From assembly GCF_018613325.1 (NCBI RefSeq), contig NZ_JAGGQJ010000013.1, positions 1 through 64,000 of the forward strand: 64,000 nucleotides of DNA, given 5' to 3'. This DNA comes from Bacillus sp. ISL-34 (GTDB taxonomy: Bacteria > Bacillota > Bacilli > Bacillales > DSM-1321). The position numbers were made by a program, and so were the translations under genes. Positions 1 through 9,693 of the stretch are shown in pieces (the stretch's first letter is position 1; the number at the start of each line of letters is the position of its first letter). The notes below the pieces were generated by a model, which saw only the letters and a list, made by a program, of their open reading frames with translations, had not been told where the DNA came from and made no database searches.

Positions 1-80
1 CAAGGTCCAAAAATGGCCTAACATAGAGGGCTCGTAGAGCCCTAATCTCTCAACCTTGGGCCAAAATTCAAAGGAAATTT

Positions 81-154
81 CAAAAGGGGCTCGGAATTTT
101 TTAATTCCGAACCCCTTTTGTCTACAAACTGAGACAGGAAGTTATTCCTGTCTC
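81..154 (-). terminator. Tandem hairpins downstream of cysI
   Basis: Two inverted repeats follow the cysI stop codon. The first pairs 131-140 (gagacaggaa) with 145-154. The second pairs 81-98 with 103-120 around a short AT loop, with one mismatch; its stem ends in a T-rich arm on either strand. Together they probably end the cysJI transcript. The second could also serve a plus-strand transcript entering from the left. No gene is visible in positions 1-167. Confidence 0.7.
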
Positions 155-167
155 ACTTTCTATTTAA

Positions 168-1886
168 TCAATCATGAAAATTCGTTCCATCCGTCACTTC
201 TTTGACAATGCCAGCATTTATGACAAAGTCACCGAAATGCTCTCCTTGCTTGCGTTCTTTTGCATAACGGGAAAGAAGTACGCGAAGCTCTTTTAATATC
301 TCTTCTTCACCGATGTTTTCACGGTACATTTTGCTTAATCGGCTTCCATCGAAGGCAGCACCGAGATACATATTATATTTGCCAGGTGCCTTACCGATAA
401 AACCAATTTCCCCGAGTGCATGCCGGGCACATCCATTCGGACAACCGGTCATGCGAATCGTAATTTCTTCGTTCCTCAGGCCGTTTTCATCAACGATGGT
501 CTCGATTTTATCAAGCAGAACCGGCAAATAACGCTCTGCTTCGGCCATTGCCAACCCGCATGTTGGAAGCGCCACGCATGCAATCGAGCTGCGTCGGAGC
601 GCCGAATGATGTGCACCATCCGTCAAACCGTACGTTTCAAGCAATTCGATGATCTCTTTCTTTTTCTGGCTTGAGACATCTGCAATGATCAGATTTTGAT
701 TGGCCGTCAAACGGAAATCACCCGTATGGATCTTTGCGATTTCGCGCAAACCGGTCATCAGCTTGTAATCATTGATATCGGCAATTCGGCCACCCTCGAC
801 AAATAGTGTAAAATGCCACTTTCCTTGCATGCCTTTGACCCATCCATAGCGGTCACCATTATTATCAAAATGATAAGCTCTCGCTTCCTCCAGCTTCCAT
901 CCTAGACGATTTTCCAATTCAGCCTTTACCGATTCGAGCCCAAGCCTGTCTACCGTATACTTGAATCGTGCATTTTTCCGTACGGAACGGTTTCCGTAAT
1001 CTCGCTGAATCGTAATGATTTTTTCAGCCACATCCAGTATTTTGTCTGGCTGGCAAAAGCCGATTACCTTGGCTAGTTGAGGATATGTCGCCTTGTCACC
1101 ATGGGTCATTCCCATACCGCCGCCGATCGCCACATTAAAACCAACGAGTTTTCCATTTTCAACAATTGCTATGAAGCCAAGATCCTGGGAATAAACATCA
1201 ATGTCATTGGATGGAGGGACGGCAATGCCTATTTTAAACTTCCTTGGCAAATAAAGCTTTCCGTACATTGGTTCGACTTCCTCCACTTCAGGAGTACCAA
1301 CCACTTTTTCTTCATCCAGCCAGATTTCATGGTACGCCCTTGTACGTGGCAATAGATAATCACTCAATTTTTTCGACCATTCATATACTTCGGAATGGAT
1401 TTCGGATTGAAATGGAATCGAATTGCACATTACGTTCCGGTTTACATCTCCGCATGCAGCGATTGTATCCAGCATGGAAGCATGGATTTCCTGAATGGTT
1501 TTTTTCATATTCCATTTTAAAATACCATGCATTTGAAACGTCTGTCTTGTTGTCAATTTCAAGGTTCCGTTACCGTATTTCTGAGCAAGGTCATCCATAA
1601 CAAGCCATTGAGAAGGCTGCGCAACCCCGCCGGCCATGCGGACACGCAACATAAACTGATAGGCAGGCTCCAGTTTTTGTTTTTGACGCTCATTGCGCAG
1701 ATCCCGGTCATCCTGCAAATAGCTGCCGTGATGTTTCATTAGTCGATTGTCATCATCCGGAATACCGGCGCTGATCCGATCCTGCATCACTTTTCCAAGT
1801 GTACCTCGCAAATAATCGCTTTTTTCTTTAATTTGCTCAACATCACTAGGCGGGCCTTCTGGTGCTTTTAATAGTGTTTTCACCAT
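168..1886 (-). CDS. cysI: Sulfite reductase [NADPH] hemoprotein beta-component
   Basis: This cytoplasmic enzyme carries the siroheme and 4Fe-4S centre that reduce sulfite to sulfide in assimilatory sulfate reduction, using electrons from CysJ. The 572-residue protein has the normal length. The cluster-binding cysteines are visible as C437-x5-C443 and C482-x3-C486 (the second pair within [11 protein letters not shown]). The N-terminal half contains the nitrite/sulfite reductase ferredoxin-like repeats ([13 protein letters not shown]). The start MVKTLLKAP matches the B. subtilis protein as I recall it. It lies 26 bp after the cysJ stop, so the two form a cysJI operon, with hairpins downstream. 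It is very unlikely to be a nitrite reductase, given the cysJ partner. Confidence 0.97.
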   Translation of the reverse strand: MVKTLLKAPEGPPSDVEQIKEKSDYLRGTLGKVMQDRISAGIPDDDNRLMKHHGSYLQDDRDLRNERQKQKLEPAYQFMLRVRMAGGVAQPSQWLVMDDLAQKYGNGTLKLTTRQTFQMHGILKWNMKKTIQEIHASMLDTIAACGDVNRNVMCNSIPFQSEIHSEVYEWSKKLSDYLLPRTRAYHEIWLDEEKVVGTPEVEEVEPMYGKLYLPRKFKIGIAVPPSNDIDVYSQDLGFIAIVENGKLVGFNVAIGGGMGMTHGDKATYPQLAKVIGFCQPDKILDVAEKIITIQRDYGNRSVRKNARFKYTVDRLGLESVKAELENRLGWKLEEARAYHFDNNGDRYGWVKGMQGKWHFTLFVEGGRIADINDYKLMTGLREIAKIHTGDFRLTANQNLIIADVSSQKKKEIIELLETYGLTDGAHHSALRRSSIACVALPTCGLAMAEAERYLPVLLDKIETIVDENGLRNEEITIRMTGCPNGCARHALGEIGFIGKAPGKYNMYLGAAFDGSRLSKMYRENIGEEEILKELRVLLSRYAKERKQGEHFGDFVINAGIVKEVTDGTNFHD

Positions 1887-1912
1887 GTTGTTATCTCCTT
1901 TTCATCCAAATT

Positions 1913-3727
1913 TCAGTATACATCACGTTGATAGCGTTTATTCTGTTGCATTTCTTCAAGATAAGCTTGCGCATCAGCATGGCTCATATTGCCTTCTTTT
2001 TCAATGATCTCAATAAGCGTATTATGGACATCATGTGCCATGTTTTTCTCGTCACCGCAAATGTATACGGCTGCACCTTCTTGAAGCCATTCGTATAATT
2101 CACCGCTGTGCTCGCGCATCCGGTTTTGAACATACACTTTTTCATCAGTATCACGTGAAAAGGCAACATCCATTTTCGTAAGTACACCTGTTTTCAACCA
2201 CTTTTGCCATTCAGTCTGATAAAGGAAATCCGTCACGAAATGCTGATCGCCGAAAAAGAGCCACGTTTTCCCTTTCGCTTCCGATTCTTCGCGATCCTGG
2301 ATAAAGGATCTGAACGGAGCAATGCCCGTACCCGGTCCAACCATGATAATGGGAGTGTCTGGGTTTTTCGGCTGCTTGAAGTTTTGGTTATGCTGAATGT
2401 AAACGGGCAGCGTGTCCCCTGGCTGTAATCTGTCCGCACATAAAATGGAGCAGACACCGTTTCTTTCTCGTCCGTGACTTTCATACCGGACAGCTCCTAT
2501 TGTCAAATGCACTTCATCCGGATATGCGGATAAGCTATTCGCAATCGAATATAGACGGGCTGGCATTTTCCGGAGTATCGATACGAACTCTTGCGCCGAT
2601 TCACCCCATGAACCAAAATCACGGACAAAATCAAGCAAATCACGGCCTTCACGATATTCTTTTAATCTTTCTTCATTACCAGGCTCTAAAAGCTCCTTTA
2701 AATCCTCGTTACCTGAAAGCTGGGCCGCTTGTTCAATGAGCGATTTTGTCAAAACCGTAATTTCAAAATCGGAGATGAGCGATTCCCTAAGCTGTCGAAG
2801 GTCGCCCTGCTTATTGACCTTCACGGTTTCTTCAGGGTCCCAATTGAGTTCCGTAAGAAGCATATCCACTAAATCCGTATCATTTTTCGGATAAACACCA
2901 AGGCTGTCTCCAGGTTCGAAAGTAAGACCTGAGCCCTCAAGAGATAACTCAAGATGATGTGTCTCTTTATTGGAGCCACGGCCGTTCAAGTTGATATTTT
3001 CCAGCACTTCCGCTTTAAACGGATTTGTTCTCGAATACGTTTGTTCACTTACTAAAGCTATCGGTGCGGGAACTGCAGTAATAGAACTGCCTTCCCCTTC
3101 ATTTAAATTAGAAATGACTCCTTCCAGCCATTCGCTAGCTGGCTCATCATAATCTAGGTCACAGTCCATTCTCGGAAATAACCGTGTTCCGCCAAGTTCC
3201 TCCAAGCGTTTATCAAATTGTTTTCCCGTTTCACAGAAAAACTCATATGAGCTGTCCCCTAGCGCCAATACCGAAAAGCGGAGTCCTTCAAGGCTTGGTG
3301 CCCTCCTGCCATGAAGGTATTCATGGAAGGACAATGTATTATCCGGCGGATCGCCTTCTCCATGCGTGCTAACGGCGATCAGAAGATTTTCGATTTTTTT
3401 CAAATTGTTGACTTTAAAGTCACTCATGGCTGAAATGGTAACCTGAAAGCCATTACCCTCAAGCTTACTCGCCGCATTTTCTGCCAGCCCTTGAGCATTG
3501 CCCGTCTGTGAACCATATAGAATGGTCACCTCTTTTGTTATTGTCTTCCCGCCGCTTTGAGCTTCCAATACCGGGGCATCGGCTGAACTCATATTCGAAA
3601 CTGACAAAGATGCAGTCATATAACCGCTCAACCAAATTTTTTGTGTTTCTGTCAAGCTAGGCAGTAGGCTGTTAAGGAGCTCTGCCTGCTCTTGATTAAA
3701 GGGACTGTTACTCACCTGAAGTTGCAC
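1913..3727 (-). CDS. cysJ: Sulfite reductase [NADPH] flavoprotein alpha-component
   Basis: This subunit takes electrons from NADPH through FAD and FMN and passes them to CysI. Domain order is an N-terminal flavodoxin/FMN domain (about residues 65-215, ILYGSQTGNAQGLAENAAS), then an FAD-binding ferredoxin-reductase domain (RLYSIANSLSAYPDEV) and an NADP-binding domain (VGPGTGIAPFRSF) to a C-terminal Tyr, as in the CPR family. An upstream GTG at 3736 also keeps the frame open. I choose the GTG at 3727 because it sits five bases after GAGGTGG and gives the start MQLQVSNSPFNQEQAE, which resembles B. subtilis CysJ. It is the first gene of cysJI and is divergent from cysL. Confidence 0.96.
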   Translation of the reverse strand: MQLQVSNSPFNQEQAELLNSLLPSLTETQKIWLSGYMTASLSVSNMSSADAPVLEAQSGGKTITKEVTILYGSQTGNAQGLAENAASKLEGNGFQVTISAMSDFKVNNLKKIENLLIAVSTHGEGDPPDNTLSFHEYLHGRRAPSLEGLRFSVLALGDSSYEFFCETGKQFDKRLEELGGTRLFPRMDCDLDYDEPASEWLEGVISNLNEGEGSSITAVPAPIALVSEQTYSRTNPFKAEVLENINLNGRGSNKETHHLELSLEGSGLTFEPGDSLGVYPKNDTDLVDMLLTELNWDPEETVKVNKQGDLRQLRESLISDFEITVLTKSLIEQAAQLSGNEDLKELLEPGNEERLKEYREGRDLLDFVRDFGSWGESAQEFVSILRKMPARLYSIANSLSAYPDEVHLTIGAVRYESHGRERNGVCSILCADRLQPGDTLPVYIQHNQNFKQPKNPDTPIIMVGPGTGIAPFRSFIQDREESEAKGKTWLFFGDQHFVTDFLYQTEWQKWLKTGVLTKMDVAFSRDTDEKVYVQNRMREHSGELYEWLQEGAAVYICGDEKNMAHDVHNTLIEIIEKEGNMSHADAQAYLEEMQQNKRYQRDVY

Positions 3728-3736
3728 GATTTCCAC

Positions 3737-4068
3737 CTCACAAAGGGATATTAACTTATCTTAGTTGACTATTATGTATAACGAGTGGATTTAAACATTT
3801 CTATATCCATCCATAAATAAATTAATTAACTCGTTTACTCCTATAGACCAAGTCGGTTTTAACTGTAAAAAAATTTAAAATACAGTCATATAGGTTCATA
3901 GCACGCAACAAATAAAAAAATAAGGTTATAAAGGACAATAACTTTCCCCAACCTATACTCTTCCTAAAATAAGTTTCTCATTAAAACTTTACTGGAAGTC
4001 ACATCATTAGTAAAATATATATATTTTATTATAACTATTAAGAATATTAATAATAAGGAGAAATTTCT
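3737..4068. promoter_or_regulatory. Divergent cysJ / cysL control region
   Basis: This AT-rich 332-bp stretch separates two divergent units and must hold both promoters. In B. subtilis the LysR protein CysL activates cysJI from such a region and represses itself. I see no S-box or T-box hallmarks. A good ribosome binding site, AAGGAGAAATTTCT, precedes cysL at 4069. Individual CysL boxes cannot be assigned by eye. Confidence 0.6.
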
Positions 4069-4977
4069 ATGTACTATGATGCTCTAAAAACATTCGTGAC
4101 CCTTGTGGAGGTCAAGAATTTTACAAAAACAGCAGAAATGCTTCTTATGTCGCAACCAAGTGTAAGTTTACATATAAAAAAATTGGAAGAAGAGTTCCAA
4201 ACCAAATTATTTCTCCGTTCTCCTAAATTCCTAAAAGTCACCTTAACGGGAGAAATTCTTTACGACCGGGCCAAGCAAATGATCACAATCTATGAACAGA
4301 CCAGACAAGACATTCAGGAACACGATAGTACCATCAAGGGTGAATTAAAGATAGGGGCAAGTTTTACAATAGGAGAGTATATCCTTCCTTCTTTACTTAT
4401 CGACCTTCAAGAGGACTATCCTGAACTTGAACTTCAAGTCGTAATTGGAAACACGGAAGAAATCGTTCAAGCCGTTCGGCTATACAAAGTGGATATTGGT
4501 TTAATCGAAGGTCAAACTAATGAAAAAGAGCTTTCTGTTCACCCATTCATGCAAGATGAGCTATTCATTGTGTCTTCTAACAATCATGAACTCGCTAATA
4601 AAGACGAAGTGGAGATTACTGATCTACATGACCAAGCATGGGTAACCAGGGAAGTTGGATCTGGTACACGTGAATACCTTAACCATGTCATACGTTCAAA
4701 TGGTTTGAAAATTAAATCGATACTCACGATAAGCAGTAATCAAGGAATTAAAGAAACGCTTATAAAAAACGGCGCAGGTCTGGCCCTTCTTTCCCGAAGT
4801 GTCATTGAAAGGGATGTACAAAATAAAATCCTTTCTATTATTCAGGTTAAAAATGAATCCTTTAACAGAACACTTTCTTACGTCTATTCCCCAATAATGG
4901 AAGATAAAAAGAATGTCAAGACTTTTATAACTGAATTAAACAAAAAATGGCCTATGAAAGCAAAGCCGATAGGCTGA
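4069..4977 (+). CDS. cysL: LysR-type regulator, probable activator of cysJI
   Basis: This 302-residue LysR-family protein has an N-terminal winged helix-turn-helix (residues 1-60, with FTKTAEMLLMSQPSVSLHI) and a periplasmic-binding-protein-like effector domain from about residue 90. It is divergently transcribed from cysJI with 332 bp between start codons. That is the arrangement of B. subtilis cysL (ywfK), whose product activates the sulfite reductase operon. Length and start (MYYDALKTFVTLVEV) are normal for the family. The functional assignment rests on context plus family; CysL-like and CcpC/YwfK-like regulators are close relatives. No terminator oriented for this gene is obvious. Confidence 0.85.
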   Translation: MYYDALKTFVTLVEVKNFTKTAEMLLMSQPSVSLHIKKLEEEFQTKLFLRSPKFLKVTLTGEILYDRAKQMITIYEQTRQDIQEHDSTIKGELKIGASFTIGEYILPSLLIDLQEDYPELELQVVIGNTEEIVQAVRLYKVDIGLIEGQTNEKELSVHPFMQDELFIVSSNNHELANKDEVEITDLHDQAWVTREVGSGTREYLNHVIRSNGLKIKSILTISSNQGIKETLIKNGAGLALLSRSVIERDVQNKILSIIQVKNESFNRTLSYVYSPIMEDKKNVKTFITELNKKWPMKAKPIG

Positions 4978-5716
4978 TCATTGCGAAGAATGCAGGCTCA
5001 TTAATGCTGGAAACCCTTTGCCTGACAGCAAAAAGCGTATATTAAACGGCATGAGAGTTCTTGCCATAAAAAAACTGCACCTCCAATTGTTAGTTTTGTC
5101 TAACAATTGGGGTGCAGTTCAACATTAAGGAATCGACTTCATCCATCTACTGAATTAGGTCCCTTGGCATCGTCAGTCTTGGATACTACAAATCACGACC
5201 ACCCCACTCTTTGGAAGAGGCTGAAAAACTTACGCTTTATGTCGTGATGTAATTATTGACTTTACTAATCCACTGGCTTTCGTTTCCTAAATTAACACCT
5301 ATTGTTAACACTAAATTTCTTTGATCCCTAATTAGGAAAATTATTATATGGATAGCATGTCTTAAGGGTAGCAAATAATAATTAACAAATTCTCGATAGT
5401 AGAACCAGCATATGAAATTTTTAAAGAATATTAGTTTTCCAGATTTTCACAAAAAGTTTAAGTTTGTTCTTCTACCTTAGAAAATACCTTCCTAATTCAC
5501 AAAGATCAGGAACTTCATTATTGATAAACTTCCGGAATATTGACGCTTTTCCCCACCTCTCAAGTAAATCTTTTTTAATTTTTTCCCATGAAAGGTCTAA
5601 CACATTAACTTATAAACAAATGGGTATACGAATAAATAGAGGATTCTCCATAGATTGATTTTGTTTTCCTTGTATAGATAAAAAATAATATCATTTTTTT
5701 ATGGGAGCGTGGTTTT
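4978..5716. other. Long intergenic stretch with one orphan terminator
   Basis: This region of about 740 bp, AT-rich, holds no gene I can support. It contains the strong hairpin at 5073-5119. An open frame of 64 codons at 5464-5658 lacks a ribosome binding site and recognisable similarity. The last 20 bases supply the ribosome binding site (GGGAGCG) of the next gene. Confidence 0.6.
5073..5119 (-). terminator. Rho-independent terminator, minus-strand orientation
   Basis: Arms 5073-5092 and 5101-5119 pair almost perfectly (one G-T wobble) around an eight-base loop. The following T-run is on the minus strand (AAAAAAA at 5068-5074 on plus). The nearest upstream minus-strand gene is the sigma factor ending at 6247, beyond an intervening plus-strand gene, so this is an orphan. 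It closely resembles the terminator at 61769-61815. Confidence 0.75.
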
Positions 5717-6031
5717 ATGAATATTCAGATTAAAGAAGCAGCGATTGAACAACTAAAAAAAGTGGATTATAAAGAGAATGAAGGTGTTCGTATTGAAGCC
5801 ATTTATGTTGGAAGCTGTTCGATTTATGTAGAACACGAATTGAAAATTGATAATAAAAACGAGGATGATGAGAGATTCATAATTGATGGGGTCCCCATAT
5901 TAATATCAAGTGAGTCTAAAAAGCATCTTCCGGATAAAGTATTTCTTAACTACAGCGATGGACTTGGATACAAATTATATTCAGATGATGAAACATTGAG
6001 ATATAATCTCCTGTTGAGTAGAGTGAATTAA
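5717..6031 (+). CDS. HesB/IscA-like protein lacking the canonical cysteines
   Basis: This 104-residue protein resembles the HesB-like / YneR-YqkB group of the Fe-S biosynthesis fold: N-terminal IKEAAIEQLKK, the central strand GVRIEAIYVGSCSIYVEH and the C-terminal LNYSDGLGYKLYS. True A-type carriers use three cysteines (one central, plus a C-terminal CGC). Here only C35, or close to it, remains and the C-terminal pair is absent, so cluster transfer is doubtful. A GGGAGCG box seven bases upstream supports the ATG. It is monocistronic, with a terminator at 6046-6075. Confidence 0.7.
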   Translation: MNIQIKEAAIEQLKKVDYKENEGVRIEAIYVGSCSIYVEHELKIDNKNEDDERFIIDGVPILISSESKKHLPDKVFLNYSDGLGYKLYSDDETLRYNLLLSRVN

Positions 6032-6045
6032 AAAATGAACATAGT

Positions 6046-6075
6046 AAAAAGCCCTTCTGTTTCAGTAGGGCTTTT
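6046..6075 (+). terminator. Terminator of the HesB-like gene
   Basis: The inverted repeat AAAAGCCCT / AGGGCTTTT around an 11-base loop starts 15 bp after the stop codon and ends in a T-run. It is a standard rho-independent terminator. Confidence 0.85.
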
Positions 6076-6246
6076 ATGTTTATACTCAGAGAATCTTCGG
6101 CATTTATCTAGAGGGATATTTATTTTCCCATGAGATGGCACTACACTACATTAACAAAGCCAATAAATAAGAAAGCTGCGATGATTATTAGCTCCAGTAC
6201 TATTTTTGCAAATAATAATCAATGAAAGTTTAAAGAATTATAGTTG

Positions 6247-6897
6247 TTATTCTTCCAACCTCCTGGACTCGAAGTACCGCTCCAACTTCCTTTTTACCCG
6301 CTGAAGTGCATTATCGATCGTCTTTTTTTGAATATTCAGTTCCTTCGATATTTCAAAATAAGTTTTTCCTTCCAAGTACAAGTCCACAACACTGCTTTCC
6401 AACTCAGTGAGGACTTCCGTTAAAATTAGCTCAATATCGCAAATTTCTTCTGATTTTATTAATATCGTGACTGGGTCATTTTGGCTCTGTTCAGGGATTA
6501 GATCAATCAGGGCCTGTTCCGACTCCCCTTGATAGATAGGCGTATACAATGAAACATAATTATTTAAGTGAGAATGCTTTTGGCAGATAGCCGCTTTAAC
6601 AGCCGTTATGATTTGCCTTGTAATGCACAGTTCCGCAAATGATCTGAAAGACGACTTTTTGCAATTCTTGTAGTCTCGAATGGCCTTATAAAGACCAATC
6701 ATCCCTTCCTGAAAGACGTCTTCTTTATCTCCACCCGTTAAAAAATACTTCAAAGCATTTGATTGAACGACACATCTGTATTTTTTGATTAAAAAGTCCA
6801 GTGCATCTTCATCACCATTTTGGATTTTCCCAACCAACATTACATCTTCCATATGAGTATAGTTTTCCACTAGTTTCTTCTCGATGATTACACTCAT
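6247..6897 (-). CDS. SigH-like RNA polymerase sigma factor (paralogue)
   Basis: This 216-residue sigma-70-family protein has the layout of B. subtilis SigH. Region 2 has YRCVVQSNALKYFLTGGDKE followed by DVFQEGMIGLYKAIRDY and SFRSFAELCITRQIITAVK. Region 4 ends in SKELNIQKKTIDNALQRVKR. SigH directs the transition-phase and early sporulation genes. This gene is not in the conserved sigH locus (between the ribonuclease III-like yacP gene and rpmG/secE), so it is probably a second, SigH-like factor. It shows differences at many otherwise conserved positions, such as FQEG for VQEG. It stands alone with about 230 bp upstream and no visible anti-sigma gene. Confidence 0.82.
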   Translation of the reverse strand: MSVIIEKKLVENYTHMEDVMLVGKIQNGDEDALDFLIKKYRCVVQSNALKYFLTGGDKEDVFQEGMIGLYKAIRDYKNCKKSSFRSFAELCITRQIITAVKAAICQKHSHLNNYVSLYTPIYQGESEQALIDLIPEQSQNDPVTILIKSEEICDIELILTEVLTELESSVVDLYLEGKTYFEISKELNIQKKTIDNALQRVKRKLERYFESRRLEE

Positions 6898-7127
6898 TTA
6901 TAATCCCCCACTCATTCAGTTGAGCACCGACATAAAGCTCGCATTACCACTTCAATGTATTAAAGTACATTCAGTATTATAATATCTCAGAAATGACAAA
7001 AATGATATTCGCAAATAACGACATTTTTCTACAAAATACTGATATTTACAAGCCCTGATCTTTAACTATACACTTTCAGTCAGTTTAAATTGATTGGGTG
7101 AAGGTCCCGTCATTATTGTCGTTTTGT

Positions 7128-7395
7128 TTAATTCCTAATCGTTGACGGATTTAGTTGCGCCGCTCTGGGGGGCAGGATATGGCGGCTTAATAATAGTATA
7201 ATTATAAATAATATTATTAAAGAACTGTTCTGCACTAATGGTTTAACATGGCCTAACCAAAAGGAAATGCCGGAATAAACGGTCATTGTATGCAAGGCTT
7301 GTTGATCTATCTCACCTTTTTGTATTAACATCATTAGCTTTAATTGGAAAAAAGGGAGAATGGCAGTTAAAACAAAGGCTCCCAAATAGTTTCAT
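7128..7395 (-). pseudogene. Small membrane protein, probably frameshifted near its start
   Basis: An open frame from a TTG at 7385 gives 85 residues with two hydrophobic segments (about 1-20 and 55-70). No ribosome binding site fits that TTG. Ten bases upstream, in another frame, an ATG at 7395 follows GAAGGTG at ideal spacing. Removing one T of the TTT at 7384-7386 would fuse the two into MKLLGAFVLTAILPFF. The simplest reading is a one-base insertion that inactivates a small two-helix membrane protein, or a sequencing error. I do not recognise the family. Confidence 0.4.
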
Positions 7396-7555
7396 TTAAA
7401 CACCTTCTTTGGCACAATAAAAAGCACCCTTCAAAGGATGCTTTAACATATTATTAACTCAGTGATAAAATTGAGAACCGGGATTTAATTATTCACCAAT
7501 GGCGCCCATATGTTGAAGTTCATTACTTAAACATTACTTAAGCTTGCACAAGTTA

Positions 7556-8059
7556 TTAAAGCGGTGGATTTTGCACACCTAGATGAATCCAATCTTCTTT
7601 TGGCGGTCCATAAACCCCATAAGGTTTTATTCCTGCTTGACGCATCAGAACCGTGACTTGTCCGCGATGATGAACAATATGCTTGATTAGCCCCATAAGG
7701 ATGGAAGCATTTGTTTCCTGTCTTCCAAACGCTTCTTGTATTTGTTCCAGGGATTCGTCTGTCCATTGTTGTTCAATAATTTCGGCTGCGTGAGAACTTA
7801 CATTTTTAAAAGTGATAGCAATTTCCTGCGCAGAAGATGGAACGTTTTCTGAACTTTCTATACGGTCTATCTTTAACCCGAAATGAGCTAGATAATCTGG
7901 AATATTCGTGGTGAAATGCCATGCAATTCTTCCTAAAGTGCGACCTTCGGGATAAACTTGTTGTTCTAATGAATCATCAGTCAAACTATCCAAAACATTC
8001 TGAGTCAGTTTGGCTTCTTTATTCCATTCTTTAATAAAATCCGAAATGGTAATATACAT
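7556..8059 (-). CDS. DinB-family metal-dependent protein
   Basis: This 167-residue four-helix-bundle protein belongs to the DinB/YfiT superfamily. The expected metal-binding triad is visible as H48 (RIAWHF), H127 and H131 (KHIVHHRGQ). Members include thiol-dependent S-transferases and many uncharacterised proteins; the substrate cannot be read from sequence. The C-terminal PYGVYGPPKEDW is typical of Bacillus DinB proteins. The ATG is preceded by GGGGAGGT at good spacing. The gene is single, with no co-directional partner. Confidence 0.85.
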   Translation of the reverse strand: MYITISDFIKEWNKEAKLTQNVLDSLTDDSLEQQVYPEGRTLGRIAWHFTTNIPDYLAHFGLKIDRIESSENVPSSAQEIAITFKNVSSHAAEIIEQQWTDESLEQIQEAFGRQETNASILMGLIKHIVHHRGQVTVLMRQAGIKPYGVYGPPKEDWIHLGVQNPPL

Positions 8060-8504
8060 ATAATACCTCCCCTTTTCGATAGGTAATACTTACTCAAAAT
8101 ACATTATAAAACATATGTTCCCTCATTACAAATTCCTCATTTTGACCGTCATTGACTTAATATATAAATTGGTGTTAAAAAAACGCTTTAATCACTTTTG
8201 TGCATCCTTGAGGTTTCGGTTACCAGTTTACCAGAAAAAATGTTGAACCGATTTTTGCTCCCTTTAATTACGTCCAAAGAAAACAATTTTTGGTATTTTC
8301 ATCCTTCAAGTGCTGTAATGGATAACCCCCGTCCATAAAATTGCAGCGCAAACTTACCGTCCAGTATTCGACTTAAACCTGGAAGTGCACTGCACTATAA
8401 ATCATCCTACTACTAGCTATACACAACAAGAATCACTACTTTATAATAAGGGATATTCATGTTATTAATATAGATAAATTCAGTGTTGGTTAGGAGAAAA
8501 AGCC
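8060..8504. other. Divergent intergenic region, no gene seen
   Basis: These 445 bp separate the divergent dinB-like and merR-like genes and should contain both promoters. I see no open frame with a ribosome binding site, and no clear MerR-type operator with a 19-bp spacer. A TTAGGAGAAAA box lies just upstream of 8505. Confidence 0.5.
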
Positions 8505-9371
8505 ATGCAAAATAAGCTGAGTATAGGAGAAATGGCGAAGTTGCGAAGTGTAACGGTAGATACATTGCGTCATTACGATAAAATTGGATTGCTAAAGCCC
8601 TATCATATTGACCCCGAAACTGGCTATCGTTATTACTCCATTTCCCAGTATGAAGTTCTTGGAACGATAAAAGAATTAAGGAGAATTGGGTTTTCCTTAG
8701 GGGAAATCAAGCAATTTCTTACGAATCGGAATGTCAAAAAGTCGGTTCAATCACTTCAAAAATCAATGGCCAATATACAGGAAGAAATCAAGAAATTGCA
8801 AGATATCCATAATATATTGATGACACGATTATACAATATTGAACATTTCACAAACAGTTACAGGAATTCGGATATCGTGATAAAACAATTTGAAGAACGG
8901 GAATACATCCAGCTAGCCAGGCCGGTAAGTTGGGGGGATACAGAAAATCTGTATCTTGGTTTCGTAGAACTCGAAAACAGGATTGGTGGAATCATTCCTG
9001 CTTTGGCCAGCAATAAATTTGGAGATTTCATCAATAAAGAGTACTTTGATATAATTCGTCAATCATCTGACTTTTCCGGTAACCTAAGTGCCTATCAATC
9101 TCAATTATTCATTCTTGTTCAGGATGGAGAGTCAGAGCAACCAACCCTAAAAAAAATTGAAAAAGGGCTATTTTTATGTTCCTACTATGGAGGACTCACA
9201 AGGGAGAAAATGCTAACCCAGCTTAAAAAGCTACTCCATTATTGCGATACTCATGGCTATGTTATTACCGGTGATGCCTTTCGAATTATGCAGGTTGACG
9301 TTTCTCTGACTGATCAATATGATGAAGCTTATTATGAAATACAAATTCCGATTCAAGATAAAGTAAACTAG
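8505..9371 (+). CDS. MerR-family regulator with effector-binding domain
   Basis: This 288-residue protein starts with a MerR winged helix (residues 5-75, IGEMAKLRSVTVDTLRHYDK and ETGYRYYSISQYEVLGTI). A coiled-coil dimerisation helix follows (about 80-120), then a C-terminal GyrI-like ligand-binding domain ending in ADAYYEIQIPI-type strands. This is the BmrR/BltR architecture for sensing hydrophobic cations or drugs. No drug pump is adjacent; the nearest downstream gene is the APC permease about 500 bp away, beyond a strong terminator. The target is therefore unknown. Confidence 0.85.
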   Translation: MQNKLSIGEMAKLRSVTVDTLRHYDKIGLLKPYHIDPETGYRYYSISQYEVLGTIKELRRIGFSLGEIKQFLTNRNVKKSVQSLQKSMANIQEEIKKLQDIHNILMTRLYNIEHFTNSYRNSDIVIKQFEEREYIQLARPVSWGDTENLYLGFVELENRIGGIIPALASNKFGDFINKEYFDIIRQSSDFSGNLSAYQSQLFILVQDGESEQPTLKKIEKGLFLCSYYGGLTREKMLTQLKKLLHYCDTHGYVITGDAFRIMQVDVSLTDQYDEAYYEIQIPIQDKVN

Positions 9372-9374
9372 TAA

Positions 9375-9416
9375 ACAGCCTTCGAAATGATAACATTTTC
9401 ATTTCGAAGGCTGTTT
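9375..9416 (+). terminator. Terminator of the MerR gene
   Basis: A perfect 16-bp stem (9375-9390 with 9401-9416, AACAGCCTTCGAAATG) starts four bases after the merR stop codon. It is followed by a run of eight or more T. Confidence 0.93.
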
Positions 9417-9677
9417 TTTTTTGAATGGCAACTGTTTACTCTGGTGTTAGACGAGACTTTATAATGGATTTAAACATACTGAATGGAGTGATGCTTTCCT
9501 AAATGAAACAGCAAGGCATTATTTGAAAATATCATTTTGTTCCAAGGAGTGATGCCATTTATTAAAAAGTTTAAAATCCCAAAAAGACAATGCCGTTTTG
9601 TTAGCGTTCCTTTCATTTTAACTACTCTTCATTACCAACTCCTCTACCGATTAAAGGACAGGCACTAAAGAGGAATT

Positions 9678-9693
9678 ATGAAAACGCTTTAAC
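9678..9693 (+). promoter_or_regulatory. cre-like site upstream of the permease-amidohydrolase block
   Basis: ATGAAAACGCTTTAAC matches the CcpA operator consensus WTGNAARCGNWWWCAW except in its last few bases. It lies about 180 bp before the first permease start. Catabolite repression of this import/hydrolysis unit is plausible but unproven. Confidence 0.3.

Noticed and set aside
3737-4068. Possible S-box or T-box leader before cysJ.
   Set aside because: No antiterminator/terminator hairpin pair or conserved riboswitch core; control by the divergent CysL explains the site.
5464-5658. 64-codon plus-strand frame upstream of the HesB-like gene.
   Set aside because: No ribosome binding site and no recognisable sequence.
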